Shown here in pieces: positions 38,090 to 48,400 of a DNA stretch of 64,000 nt; the first letter of the stretch is position 1, and each line of letters opens with the position of its first letter. This DNA is from Bacteroidales bacterium (GTDB lineage: Bacteria; Bacteroidota; Bacteroidia; Bacteroidales; F082), in NCBI GenBank assembly GCA_024710405.1, contig JANJUV010000007.1:496001-560000 (forward strand). Reading direction: 5' to 3'. Under the pieces are notes generated by a model. That model was given only the letters and a program-made list of their open reading frames with translations, had not been told where the DNA came from and searched no databases. Both the position numbers and the translations under genes were made by a program.

Positions 38090-39553
38090 ATGAATTCCAC
38101 ATCTACTGCACATCAAATCCTGTCCGGATTATTTGAAGAACACACCGGAACAAAACCTCTTCAAATCCAGCCAATAACAGGTTCTGGCTCACAGCGGAAA
38201 TACTACAGACTGTCAGGCAAAGGATTTAGTTATGTGGGAACGGTAAGCAGCAATATTGCTGAAAACGAATCTTTTTTCCATGTTGCATCGGTTTTTGAGA
38301 AAAACGGCATTCCGGTGCCTGAGATCATCAGTATTTCAAAAGACAGACAAGCTTATCTGCAGTCTGACCTTGGCAATGTCAGCCTGCTCGACCTTGTTGA
38401 ACGATCGTGGCTGCAAGGCTCATTTCACCCCAGCTTACTGGATTTTTACCGAGAGGCTATTGAGAAACTATTGCAAATTCAGTTCGTGGCAGGTAAAAAG
38501 ATCAACTTTTCCAAATGTTATCCCGAAGACAGATTCAGTGTAATGAGTATTCGTGAAGACCTCAATTATTTCCGGTATTACTTCCTGAAACTGCATAACA
38601 TCGATTTTAATGAAAGCAGACTAAACAAATTGTTTGACCGGTTTGCTCGTAATATTAATTCCAGAGGAAATGCCGCATTCATGTACCGTGATTTTCAGGC
38701 CAGAAATATCATGGTTCATATGGGCAAACTATGTTTTATAGATTTTCAGGGAGGAAGAAAAGGACCAGCCCTCTACGACCTTGCTTCTTTGCTTTATCAG
38801 GCTAAGGCCAGAATTCCGGATAATTTCCGTCGTTTGCTGTCAGACCATTATCTTAATCTTGCAGCTACAAATGGCATGATCTCAAGAGATGAAGCCGACG
38901 AACAATATAATATGCTTGTGTATCTTAGGCTGATGCAGGTATTAGGGGCATATGGCTTCAGGGGGTTGATCCAGAAAAAAAGCCACTTCATTGAAAGCAT
39001 TCCTTATACGCTTGACGAGCTTAAGAAGCTGCTGATCAGAACTCCTCTAAATATTGAATTCGACGAACTGAATCAATTGCTACAACAAACTGCTTCTGTT
39101 CAAGACCAATATATAAAACCCGCAGGCGCAAGAAACAACAGCCTGATAGTCAGAGTAAACAGTTTTTCATACAGGAAAGGCGGAATACCTGATGACGAGT
39201 CAGGAAACGGCGGCGGATTTGTTTTTGACTGCCGGCCGCTTCCGAATCCCGGTCGCGACATTCGCTTCAAAAGCCTCACCGGACTGGATGAAGAAGTTAA
39301 GAATCTGCTCGGTAGCAACCAAGAAGTCGTGCAATACCTCACGAATGTTTATGCTTTACTCGAGCAAACATTGATCAACTACTCGGAAAGAAACTTCTCT
39401 GACCTGATGATTTCATTTGGCTGCACCGGCGGACAGCACCGCTCGGTTTTCTGTGCCGAACAAACTGCCTTGTTCCTTCAAAAGAAATTCCCTGACATTG
39501 AAATCATTGTACGTCACCCGGAGCTGAAAGACCTCTACTTTAACAAACTATAA
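38090..39553 (+). CDS. AmgK-like sugar kinase fused to a RapZ C-terminal domain
   Basis: This 487-residue protein joins two domains. Residues 20-330 are an aminoglycoside-phosphotransferase (APH) kinase of the AmgK type, with the catalytic loop MYRDFQARN (198-206) and metal-binding FIDFQGG (216-222). AmgK phosphorylates MurNAc or GlcNAc at the anomeric position. Residues 350-487 match the C-terminal half of RapZ, with VFDCRPLPNPGRD (378-390) and GCTGGQHRSVF (444-454). In E. coli this RapZ domain senses glucosamine-6-phosphate. The following sugar-1-phosphate nucleotidyltransferase gene completes an AmgK-MurU recycling pair. The fusion suggests that amino-sugar sensing is built into the kinase; this is inference. 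Confidence 0.82.
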   Translation: MNSTSTAHQILSGLFEEHTGTKPLQIQPITGSGSQRKYYRLSGKGFSYVGTVSSNIAENESFFHVASVFEKNGIPVPEIISISKDRQAYLQSDLGNVSLLDLVERSWLQGSFHPSLLDFYREAIEKLLQIQFVAGKKINFSKCYPEDRFSVMSIREDLNYFRYYFLKLHNIDFNESRLNKLFDRFARNINSRGNAAFMYRDFQARNIMVHMGKLCFIDFQGGRKGPALYDLASLLYQAKARIPDNFRRLLSDHYLNLAATNGMISRDEADEQYNMLVYLRLMQVLGAYGFRGLIQKKSHFIESIPYTLDELKKLLIRTPLNIEFDELNQLLQQTASVQDQYIKPAGARNNSLIVRVNSFSYRKGGIPDDESGNGGGFVFDCRPLPNPGRDIRFKSLTGLDEEVKNLLGSNQEVVQYLTNVYALLEQTLINYSERNFSDLMISFGCTGGQHRSVFCAEQTALFLQKKFPDIEIIVRHPELKDLYFNKL

Positions 39554-39583
39554 TATCACAATAAACAACCAAAACAGCATCCG

Positions 39584-39715
39584 ATGTCAAAAAAACGTTG
39601 TGAGAAAGAGACAGAGAAAAAAGCCAAAAAAAAGGATCTGGGATTCAAATGCACCAAATGCGGAGCCAGGTCAGAAGTAGAAAAACAGCTATGCAAACCG
39701 GCGAAACGCAAATAA
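39584..39715 (+). CDS. Small lysine-rich protein with a zinc-ribbon-like CxxC
   Basis: This 43-residue frame starts MSKKRCEKETEKKAKKKD and continues with FKCTKCGARS and KQLCKPAKRK. The CxxC pair, plus single cysteines upstream and downstream, could form a minimal zinc site, and the basic ends suggest nucleic-acid or phosphate binding. It lies between the kinase and the nucleotidyltransferase genes, 30 bases after the former and overlapping the chosen start of the latter by 25 bases, so it is probably cotranslated. I know of no characterised relative. The cysteine spacing is more ordered than expected of a chance frame, but a purely spurious frame is still possible. Confidence 0.65.
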   Translation: MSKKRCEKETEKKAKKKDLGFKCTKCGARSEVEKQLCKPAKRK

Positions 39716-40470
39716 ACCCAGCACAGATAACTGCTTTTATTCCTGCAGCCGGATTTGGCACCAGGCTGGGAAACCTGACTCAACAGCGGCCAAAAGCACT
39801 CGCCGAAATCAACGGAAAACCCCTGATAAAACATGTTATTGATAAATTAACGGGCTTGGGCATCACCAAATTCATTGTTAATGTGCATCATTTCGCCGGA
39901 ATGATCACAAACTACCTCCAGAACAAGGAATTTGCCGACCTTGAAATCACCATCTCTGACGAAAGCTGCCGACTAATGGATACCGGCGGAGGAATAATCA
40001 AGGCTTCAAAACTGATTGGTAATGAATGCCGCTGTTTGATTGTGCACAATGTCGATATTCTGACCGATATAAACCTGTCGGAAGCAATCGCACAACATTA
40101 TTCAAATAATAACGATGTAACACTGCTGATCAGTGACCGGAATACGGCCAGAAAACTGGTTTTTGACCAAAAAATGGCCTTGCGCGGCTGGAAAAACCTT
40201 ATCAAAGGAGAACAACTGCCGATCAGTGCTGACCTATCTGATTGTGAGCATTTATATGCCTTCACCGGCGTTCATCTGCTCAATCCTGAATTGACTGGCA
40301 AATTACCGGATGAAATAATTCCGCTGACCAAACTATACCTTTCCCTGACAGCAACAAACAGAATTGAAGGTTATCTATGCCGGCCATCATTTTGGTTTGA
40401 TCTGGGAAAACCCGACGATATTATTGCCGCACAACACTTTTTAAACAGCTCAGAATATATATATGATTGA
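39691..40470 (+). CDS. murU: MurU-like sugar-1-phosphate nucleotidyltransferase
   Basis: The 259-residue enzyme is an NTP_transferase. The nucleotide-binding loop is AFIPAAGFGTRLGNLTQQRP with the following KALAEINGKPLIKHVI. The metal-binding aspartate is in LIVHNVDILTD, and the sugar-binding end has FWFDLGKPDD. MurU transfers UMP to MurNAc-1-phosphate, following AmgK, to make UDP-MurNAc and bypass de novo synthesis. I call it MurU on its fused AmgK neighbour rather than on residues that prove the sugar. The ATG at 39691 is preferred because it starts just before the fold; a 14-residue longer form is possible. The next gene overlaps it by eight bases. Confidence 0.8.
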   Translation: MQTGETQINPAQITAFIPAAGFGTRLGNLTQQRPKALAEINGKPLIKHVIDKLTGLGITKFIVNVHHFAGMITNYLQNKEFADLEITISDESCRLMDTGGGIIKASKLIGNECRCLIVHNVDILTDINLSEAIAQHYSNNNDVTLLISDRNTARKLVFDQKMALRGWKNLIKGEQLPISADLSDCEHLYAFTGVHLLNPELTGKLPDEIIPLTKLYLSLTATNRIEGYLCRPSFWFDLGKPDDIIAAQHFLNSSEYIYD

Positions 40471-43312
40471 TTTCCTGCAACGTGTTGCTGAATTCACAAT
40501 CAATAACACACCGTATCAACCACATGAAACAATTATAGTTCTACCCAACAAAAGAGCCTGTCTTTTTTTGCGTAATCACCTTACTGTCTTGATGAAACCC
40601 GGTCAATGGCTTCCTGCAATACATACCATCGAAGAAGCCATTGAACTATGGACGGGAAAACAAATAGCTGACCGGCTCGCATTAAAATTACTCCTGATAC
40701 AGATATTCATTGAACAACAGGAAAAAACCGGCCATGACCTGAAAGCATTTATTGCGCGGGCCGATGAAATGCTGAACGATTTTGAAGATATTGACCAGCA
40801 ATTGGTTGATGCAAACGATCTTTTTCAATACCTTAGTGAGGCAAAAGCATTGGAACTATGGCATCCTGATGGATCCCCACTGACCGAAGCTGAACGCAAA
40901 TATCTTGATATTTACCAATCACTTTCAGCCTACTACAACATTTTCAAAGCAAAATTGTGCGACGGTGTCTCAGGATATAAAGGTTTGCTGACCAGAATAC
41001 TTGCCGAAGATGACACCTTCAACTGGTTTACTAAAAAACCCCACCTCTACTGCATCTTTGCCGGCTTTAATGCGCTTACACGAGCCGAACAGACTGTATT
41101 TGCCAATCTCACAAAACATGGAAAAGCTGAGCTTCTTTGGGATCTCGATTCATACTATATGGAACCAAACCGCTTTCAGCCTGGTCAGGCGGGATTGTTT
41201 CTGAGAAGATTAAGAGAAATGCACCCACAAATGGTCAGAAACTGGGTTGGCAGTGCACTCCTTGAAATGCCAAAAAAAGTCGACATTTTGTCTGTTCCTG
41301 GTAATGTGTCACAAGCAAAGGCATTGGGACAGTTAATTAATGATTACATTAAAAAAGGACAGCTAAAACCTGAAAGAACTGCAATAGTGCTTGCAGATGA
41401 AAAACTTCTGATTCCTGTTTTGCATTCCATTCCGCCTGATTCAGGAAGTTTCAACGTGACAATGGGACTACCGTTCAAACAAAATCCGGTTTATCAGTTG
41501 ATCGATCATCTCGCTGAACTTGTTGAATCAGCAATAACGGACGATAATAAGTGCTACTTCAGAAGAAAAGCATTGGCAGCATTCTTCGACCTAAGCATAT
41601 TCAACGGATTTGTGCATCAGAATCAAACTCTGATCGCTATCAGAAATAAGATAAAAACACATTCATCTGCATTGGTTTCTGCACCTGTACTGATTGATTT
41701 CACGACAACTTTAGATCTTTCTGATGCAGGCAACAGCATTCTCTTGCTGATGAGCCGGCAAAATGCAGATATTAAAAATACGCAAATCAGGTTTATTCTT
41801 GATGTTCTAGCGGTTATTGGAGATCATGTTTATAAATCATTGCAGGGTCCATCAGCGCAGCTGATCATTGCCGGTTTGGCTGTTGCCGAAAAAATGTTGA
41901 ACAGAATCGAAAAACTGTTTTCTGAGTATCAACATGTGCAGGACATTGTCAGTTTTCATCAACTAATCAGATCACTTTCGTCTTCGCTTAATGTGCCGTT
42001 AACGGGAGAACCCATAAAAGGAATACAAATCATGGGTATGCTGGAAACCAGGTCGCTGGATTTTGATCATGTGTTCATCTTATCGGCAAACGAAGGAATT
42101 CTACCCCCTGCAATTTTTTCAAATGGCTTTATCAGTCATGACATCCGGATTGCATATGGATTACAAGGCCGCCGCGAACAACAGGCAGTTTCAGCATACC
42201 ACTTCTTTAGGTTACTTCAGCGGCCCAAACACATATGTCTTCTTTACAATTCAGAGCCGGATGTGCTTGGTGGCGGCGAAAAAAGCAGGTATATTTTGCA
42301 AATAGTTAAGGAACTCAGTGTCTTGAATCCGTCAATGGAAATCATTGAGTCACAGATGGGGATAATGGCACACCCACACCAATATGCACAAGAGATACGC
42401 ATTGAAAAAACTCCAGAGATTATTGAATTACTTGAACTAAAGGCAAAAACTGGCTTCTCTCCTACCAGCCTGTCCAATTTTGTTTCATGTAAACTAAAGT
42501 TCTTTCTCAGCGAAATTGCTTCGATCAGAGAGTTCAAAGAACCGGGTTATGATACCGGAATGGAGGTTCTTGGCAATATTGTCCACGAAGCACTCAGGGT
42601 TATTTACCACCCATTTGTTCAAAGAAAAATTGAACCTAAAGTGCTCCTTGACAGGAAAAACAACATCAAAAATTATGTGACTGATGCATACACAAATGTG
42701 GTCAAACAAACAGTTTCCGGTGAAGGTAAATCGATATTGATTGTTGAGGCTGCACAGCATTATATAAGGCAGTTTATTGATTATGAAATCAAATCATTGA
42801 GTGATTCCGATGCCGAATCGTCTATTATCAGTCTTGAAGAAGAATTATCCATGCAACTGAAAACAGTTTCAGGGTTCATAAAAATTAAAGGAACACCTGA
42901 CCGCATTGAAAAAAGAGGAAACGAGATTCATATAATCGATTATAAAACAGGAAAAATCGATAAGGAAGAATTGAAAATCAGTGATTGGGATGAGTTGATT
43001 GAGGACGAGAAAAAGTCGAAAGCATTGCAGCTGGCTATCTATATTTTGTTGTTTTTATCCAATAATGATATTTCTTCAAAAATAACAGTGAAAGGAAAAA
43101 TACTGGGATTCAGATCAGTTGCCAAAGGATATCAGGTTGCATCATTTCCAACTACACAAAATATAGACAGTAATGAATATATTCGAAACAACATCCTCAA
43201 TACGGTCAATGCCCTAACCGCAAAAATTTTCGATCCGCAAGAAACCTTTGACCAGACAACTTCCACTGATACGTGCGTTTATTGTCAGTTTCGTAACATG
43301 TGCGACAGATAG
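40463..43312 (+). CDS. AddB-like PD-(D/E)XK nuclease
   Basis: The 949-residue protein resembles AddB/RexB, the nuclease-helicase-like subunit of a double-strand-break repair complex. The N-terminal half is helicase-like but the Walker A position reads VLPNKRACLFL, without GKT, so it probably does not hydrolyse ATP. A UvrD-like segment with LETRSLDFDHVFILSANEG appears at about 525-545. The C-terminal nuclease has GTPDRIEKRGNEIHIIDYKTG with D826 and K828. The AddB iron-sulfur cysteines are C676, C938, C941 and C947. The gene overlaps murU by eight bases. The AddA-like helicase expected as its partner is not in the window. Confidence 0.85.
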   Translation: MIDFLQRVAEFTINNTPYQPHETIIVLPNKRACLFLRNHLTVLMKPGQWLPAIHTIEEAIELWTGKQIADRLALKLLLIQIFIEQQEKTGHDLKAFIARADEMLNDFEDIDQQLVDANDLFQYLSEAKALELWHPDGSPLTEAERKYLDIYQSLSAYYNIFKAKLCDGVSGYKGLLTRILAEDDTFNWFTKKPHLYCIFAGFNALTRAEQTVFANLTKHGKAELLWDLDSYYMEPNRFQPGQAGLFLRRLREMHPQMVRNWVGSALLEMPKKVDILSVPGNVSQAKALGQLINDYIKKGQLKPERTAIVLADEKLLIPVLHSIPPDSGSFNVTMGLPFKQNPVYQLIDHLAELVESAITDDNKCYFRRKALAAFFDLSIFNGFVHQNQTLIAIRNKIKTHSSALVSAPVLIDFTTTLDLSDAGNSILLLMSRQNADIKNTQIRFILDVLAVIGDHVYKSLQGPSAQLIIAGLAVAEKMLNRIEKLFSEYQHVQDIVSFHQLIRSLSSSLNVPLTGEPIKGIQIMGMLETRSLDFDHVFILSANEGILPPAIFSNGFISHDIRIAYGLQGRREQQAVSAYHFFRLLQRPKHICLLYNSEPDVLGGGEKSRYILQIVKELSVLNPSMEIIESQMGIMAHPHQYAQEIRIEKTPEIIELLELKAKTGFSPTSLSNFVSCKLKFFLSEIASIREFKEPGYDTGMEVLGNIVHEALRVIYHPFVQRKIEPKVLLDRKNNIKNYVTDAYTNVVKQTVSGEGKSILIVEAAQHYIRQFIDYEIKSLSDSDAESSIISLEEELSMQLKTVSGFIKIKGTPDRIEKRGNEIHIIDYKTGKIDKEELKISDWDELIEDEKKSKALQLAIYILLFLSNNDISSKITVKGKILGFRSVAKGYQVASFPTTQNIDSNEYIRNNILNTVNALTAKIFDPQETFDQTTSTDTCVYCQFRNMCDR

Positions 43313-43392
43313 CCGAAAGGAATGGCTCGAAAGAACTTCAAGTTTGTTATGATTTAATTGCCCAAAGCATCAGAAATATAGAATGGATGTTT

Positions 43393-43400
43393 TATATTTG
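43393..43400 (+). promoter_or_regulatory. -7 element of the hybrid-kinase/CheR/CheB cassette
   Basis: TATATTTG is a full match to TAnnTTTG and lies 39 bases before the first gene of the cassette. The expected TTG is not found at 19 bases. Confidence 0.45.
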
Positions 43401-43438
43401 CTCCTTATAAAAAGGCTTGCTCCCAAATCAACAACATC

Positions 43439-45457
43439 ATGGACAACTCAACCAGGTTTAATGTACTTATCGTTGACGACCGCCCCGAAAATCTCCTCAC
43501 CCTGGAAGGCATACTCGAAAGTGAAAACCTGAATATCATTAAAGCGCATTCGGGCAACGAGGCATTGGGCATCATGCTGGAAAACAACATCAGCCTGGTA
43601 CTGATGGATGTGCAAATGCCCGGAATGGACGGCTTTGAAGTAGCCGAAATTATGAGAAGCAGCGAAAAAACTAAATTCATACCAATTATTTTTATCACTG
43701 CAATCTCAAAACAACGACAGCATATTTTCAGGGGATATGAGACCGGAGCCGTGGACTATCTTTACAAACCACTTGACCTTGAGATACTTCAAAGTAAAAT
43801 AAAAGCATTTATTGATTTTTTTCAGCACAAAAATGCTCTTGAGGAAACAACCCGCAAACTGGCAAAAACCATTGATGAGCTAAATGCAGCCAAGCGAATA
43901 GCAGAAGAAGCAACCAATGCAAAAAGTTCATTTCTGGCCACTATGAGTCACGAAATAAGAACGCCTTTGAACGGTATTATCGGGATGGCAGATCTAAGTC
44001 TGATGGATGACGAAATAAGTGCAGTACAGAAAGAAAGATTGCTCGACATAAAAGCTTCGGGCGAGTCATTGCTCGAGATCATTAACGAAATACTTGATAT
44101 TTCGAAAATTGAAGCCGACAAACTGGAACTTGAAGAAATCGAGTTCTCAATCAGAGAACTCATTAAAAAAGTGGTCAACTTGCTTTCTGTTAAAGTCTTT
44201 CAGGAAAAACTTGAGTTCACATGCAGAGTATCACCCGAATTGCCCGACATCATTATAGGTGACCCGCTCAGGTTACGGCAGGTGCTGATAAACTTAATTT
44301 CCAACGCGATCAAATTTACAGAAGAGGGTACGGTTGCACTCAATGTGAACATGATAGACCATATTGAAGAACAACTGAGCCTTGAATTTGCCGTCGAAGA
44401 CACAGGAATCGGAATTCCTAAAGAAAAAATCGGAAGACTTTTTGATTCATATACTCAGGCCGAAACATCAATATCCAGAACCCATGGTGGAACCGGTTTG
44501 GGACTTAGCATAAGCCAGAGATTAGTGAATCTGATGGGCAGCCAGATCAAAGTTAGCAGCAGCCCTGGCGAGGGTAGCAGGTTTTCGTTCAGACTCAACA
44601 TGATCACCGGCGAACAAATGGAAACCCCCTGGCAATTAAAACTCACGAAGCCCAATCAGGACTTTCATATACTGGTGATCGATGACCATGAAAAATCAGC
44701 AACAAACCTGAGCGAGTTGCTGAAAAGCTGGAACATCAGATGTACTATCGCACATGATTGCGAACAGGCCGTCAAAGCTGTCAAATCAGAAATATTCGAT
44801 CTGGTGATGATTGATTTTTATCTCCACGAAATGAATGGAGCCGATGCAGCCGAAAAAATAAAAGAACTTCTATCCGGAAAAACACTTCCGGAATTTCTAC
44901 TACTTTCACCTACGAAGGCAAATATTGATATACTGAAACTTAAAAAGGCAAATCAGTATAATTTTATTTCAAAACCGATCCTGCAAAATGACCTGAAAAT
45001 GTACCTCGAATCAAAATTCGGTCAACATGCGGTCACGGACAATTCACCTAAAGCTGTCGTATCATCAACTGTAACCAACCAAAAGAACATTTCAATACTT
45101 GTCGCTGAGGATCAGATAATCAATCGTAAAATTGTCACTCAGCTACTCGAAAAGAAAGGCTGGTCGGTTAAAGCTGTCGAAAATGGTAAGATTGCCTGCG
45201 AAATGGCAACAAGCCAACAATTCGACATTATACTGATGGACGTTCAAATGCCTGAAATGGATGGTTTTGAAGCAACAAGACTCATCCGGAAAGCGGAAGT
45301 TAACACAGGGCAGCACACTCCGATAGTTGCCATGACTGCCCACGCAATGAAGGGTGATCGCGAAAAATGCCTGGAAGCCGGCATGGATTTCTACATTACC
45401 AAACCGGTCAATCCTAACGAATTGTTTGATACTATTGCCCGTTACGCCTTGAAATAA
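43439..45457 (+). CDS. Cytoplasmic hybrid histidine kinase (REC-HisKA-HATPase-REC-REC)
   Basis: The 672-residue protein begins with a receiver domain (D57 in LVLMDVQMPGMDG), followed by HisKA with H171 in ATMSHEIRTPLNG, an HATPase domain (NLISNAIKF, DTGIGIPKEK, GTGLGLSIS) and two receivers (D459 in LVMIDFYLHEMNG and D601 in IILMDVQMPEMDG). There is no membrane segment and no sensor domain; the first receiver is the likely input, phosphorylated by another kinase. The larger kinase 37 bases downstream is the natural candidate. The second receiver has a modified motif (MIDFYLHEMNG) yet keeps the phospho-accepting Asp. No DNA-binding output is present. Confidence 0.9.
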   Translation: MDNSTRFNVLIVDDRPENLLTLEGILESENLNIIKAHSGNEALGIMLENNISLVLMDVQMPGMDGFEVAEIMRSSEKTKFIPIIFITAISKQRQHIFRGYETGAVDYLYKPLDLEILQSKIKAFIDFFQHKNALEETTRKLAKTIDELNAAKRIAEEATNAKSSFLATMSHEIRTPLNGIIGMADLSLMDDEISAVQKERLLDIKASGESLLEIINEILDISKIEADKLELEEIEFSIRELIKKVVNLLSVKVFQEKLEFTCRVSPELPDIIIGDPLRLRQVLINLISNAIKFTEEGTVALNVNMIDHIEEQLSLEFAVEDTGIGIPKEKIGRLFDSYTQAETSISRTHGGTGLGLSISQRLVNLMGSQIKVSSSPGEGSRFSFRLNMITGEQMETPWQLKLTKPNQDFHILVIDDHEKSATNLSELLKSWNIRCTIAHDCEQAVKAVKSEIFDLVMIDFYLHEMNGADAAEKIKELLSGKTLPEFLLLSPTKANIDILKLKKANQYNFISKPILQNDLKMYLESKFGQHAVTDNSPKAVVSSTVTNQKNISILVAEDQIINRKIVTQLLEKKGWSVKAVENGKIACEMATSQQFDIILMDVQMPEMDGFEATRLIRKAEVNTGQHTPIVAMTAHAMKGDREKCLEAGMDFYITKPVNPNELFDTIARYALK

Positions 45458-45494
45458 TGCCTATTAGTCAGCTAAAAATTTTATCGGCACACTT

Positions 45495-48400
45495 ATGGAT
45501 AACCTCGACTATAATACCGCAAGCAGTTGGGACAAAATAAAGCACTCATTCCGCTCTTGGCGGTATATTGGAGTCGGAAAATCGTTGTTGATTTGGTTTT
45601 TGGCCATATCAATTGTTCCTCTTGCTTCGATTAGCTTCATCAACTTCCTTAATGCTTACCATGGACTCACTGTACTCGCCGAAAAGTCTCTGCACTCAAC
45701 ATCCTTGCTCAGAGTAGAAAATATACAGTCATATTTTCAGGAAATTGTTGATTTCCTCGAACTAAACAGCAAACAAAATGAGGACGCTGAATTTCTCCAG
45801 AACCTTAAATCAGGCTTTGAGCAAAACAACTTCGATTTTAACAAATTTAAAAACAGTGCTGAATACACCAGACTAACCCAAAAACACCAAGATGAGTTTA
45901 AGAATATAAGCAGGCGAAGCGGATATCATGATATTTATTTCATTGATAAAGAGGGCAATATTTTATTTAGCATAAAGCAAGAAGCTGATTTGGGTCAAAA
46001 CCTCTTTACTTCAGAACTCAATCAAACCCGCTTTGCATTAGCGTGCAGGCAAGCACTCGACAACAATAAGATAACGTTCTCCGATCTGGAAAGATATAAA
46101 CCTTCGCTTAATATGCTTTCCGGTTTTTTTGCACAACCTTTGTTGAATCAGCAGAATGAAATAATCGGACTCATTGCTCTTCAGATTAATACAGAAAGGT
46201 TTAACAGGATTATTCACCAGAGTGCCGGATATGGCGAAACGGGTCAGGCATACCTGATCGGACAAGACCTGATGTTGCGATCTCCTCTTAGGTTCGGGCA
46301 GGATAGTGAGGTACTGGAGAAAATGGCCGACAACCAGAAAGCACGTGACTGGGTTTTTTATCTGCAGCACAGGGAAAACCTGCCCTTTCTGAAAAAGCAT
46401 GAACTGGAAGAAGAAAAGGTTTCCAGTTATGACTCGGATAACCAAAACAAATACGTGCTTGGTATATATAGAAACCTGACTGAACTTGAAAAACTTGGAG
46501 TCAACTGGGCACTCATCGAAGAAATAGAACATATCGAAGCCTTTGCCTATGCCCGAAAACTCAGTGATATTGTCAAGATATCCTTTATTGTGACTATAAT
46601 CGTTGTTTTTTTAATTTCTATTCTGGTAACCCGTTGGTTTGTAAACCCAATCAAGCAACTTTCATCATGGGGCAAACAGGTTGCTGTCGGTCATCTGGAC
46701 AACAAATACATTAAAGCACCAAACAATGAGGTGGGCGAAATGGTTAATACTTTTAATAAACTTACCGGATCGCTTCAATCATACGCATCAGTTGCCAAAT
46801 CAATGGCCAGAGGCGATTACAGTGAACAGGTCGAAATAAGAAGTGATGGAGATGTTCTGGGAAAATCCATGAACCAAATGGTCACGAGTTTCCGGCAGGT
46901 AGTTGAACAGGCTAATCGTATCGCAAAAGGTGATTATGAACAAACCGTAATTCCACGGAGTGAGCACGACACTTTAGGAATTTCACTTTATGAAATGACC
47001 CGTACCCTGCAACACAACCGGCAGCTAAGTATTGAGCAAGACTGGTTGAAAACAGGTCTGAATTCGCTTGGGAGGAACATCAGTCGCGAAAAAAACCTTC
47101 AGGAGTTGTCATCATCAGTTATTTCATTCCTTGTCCCATACATGAACGCACAAGTCGGGCTGATGTTTCTGGCCGAACCTGATAAGAACGAGCTTCACCT
47201 TAAGGGCCATTTTGCGATTGAAGAAGGTGAGATTAAAAAATTCAAGGTTGTGCCTTACGGGAGTGGACTTACCGGACAAGTAGCACAGGACAGGAAGGTG
47301 ACTACTCTGAATAATATCGAGACACATCATAAAGTACGCATTGGCAGCGAAATACTTACTACCCGAAGCTACCTCGCCTGTCCTCTGATGTATGAAGATG
47401 AACTTATCGGTGTTATCGAACTTGTTTCTCTCTTCGATTTCAATGAACTGCACACCAATTTCATCAAAACAGCAGCAGAAAGCATTGCTGTCGCCTTTGT
47501 GACCGCCAAAGCTGATGAAACCGTAAAAAAGCTTCTGAGACAAACACAGGAGCAAGCCAACGAACTTGCAGTACAACAGGAAGAACTCCGGCAAGCCAAC
47601 GAAGAACTTCAGGAACAAACCCATGCGTTAAGAATATCTGAAGAAAACCTTCAGTCACAGCAGGAAGAACTCAAGGTAACTAACGAAGAACTTGAAGAAC
47701 GAACACGTGCACTTGAGCTGCAACGCGATGCCATCAACCTCAAAAACAAAGAACTTGAACTGGCCAGAAAAGAAATCGAACAAAAAGCAAAAGACCTTGA
47801 GCAAGCTTCCCGGTATAAATCAGAGTTTCTGGCCAACATGTCACACGAACTCCGCACCCCGTTAAACAGCATTCTGGTTCTATCTCAGATTCTAGCCGAA
47901 AACCGAAAGAAACATCTGGACAACAAAGAACTGGAATACGCACGAACCATCAACAGTTCAGGATCCGATCTCCTCGACCTGATCAATGAAATACTTGACC
48001 TTAGCAAAGTTGAAGCCGGTAAGATTGATCTTTTTATCGAAAGCATGTATTTCGATGATCTTGCCAATTATGTCAGAAAAACTTTTGGTCCACTGGCAGA
48101 GAAAAAAGGGCTCGAGCTCTTCGTGAATATTACCAACAGTGTACCTCAGATGATCAGAACGGATGCCCAAAGACTTTACCAGATCATCAAAAACCTTTAT
48201 TCCAATGCCATCAAGTTCACCCACGATGGCAGCATCACCTTGAATGTATTTAAACCAGATAATCAGGTCAATTTACAATCACGGCTCAACGGAGGTTCAA
48301 CTGTTGCAATTTCAGTCTCCGACACAGGAATCGGGATTCCGAAAGACAAACTGGATCTTATATTTGAAGCCTTCAGACAGGCTGATGGAACCACCAGCCG

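Noticed and set aside
38090-39553. Calling the kinase an aminoglycoside-resistance enzyme
   Set aside because: The APH fold alone would suggest it, but the RapZ fusion and the adjacent MurU-like gene fit sugar salvage far better.
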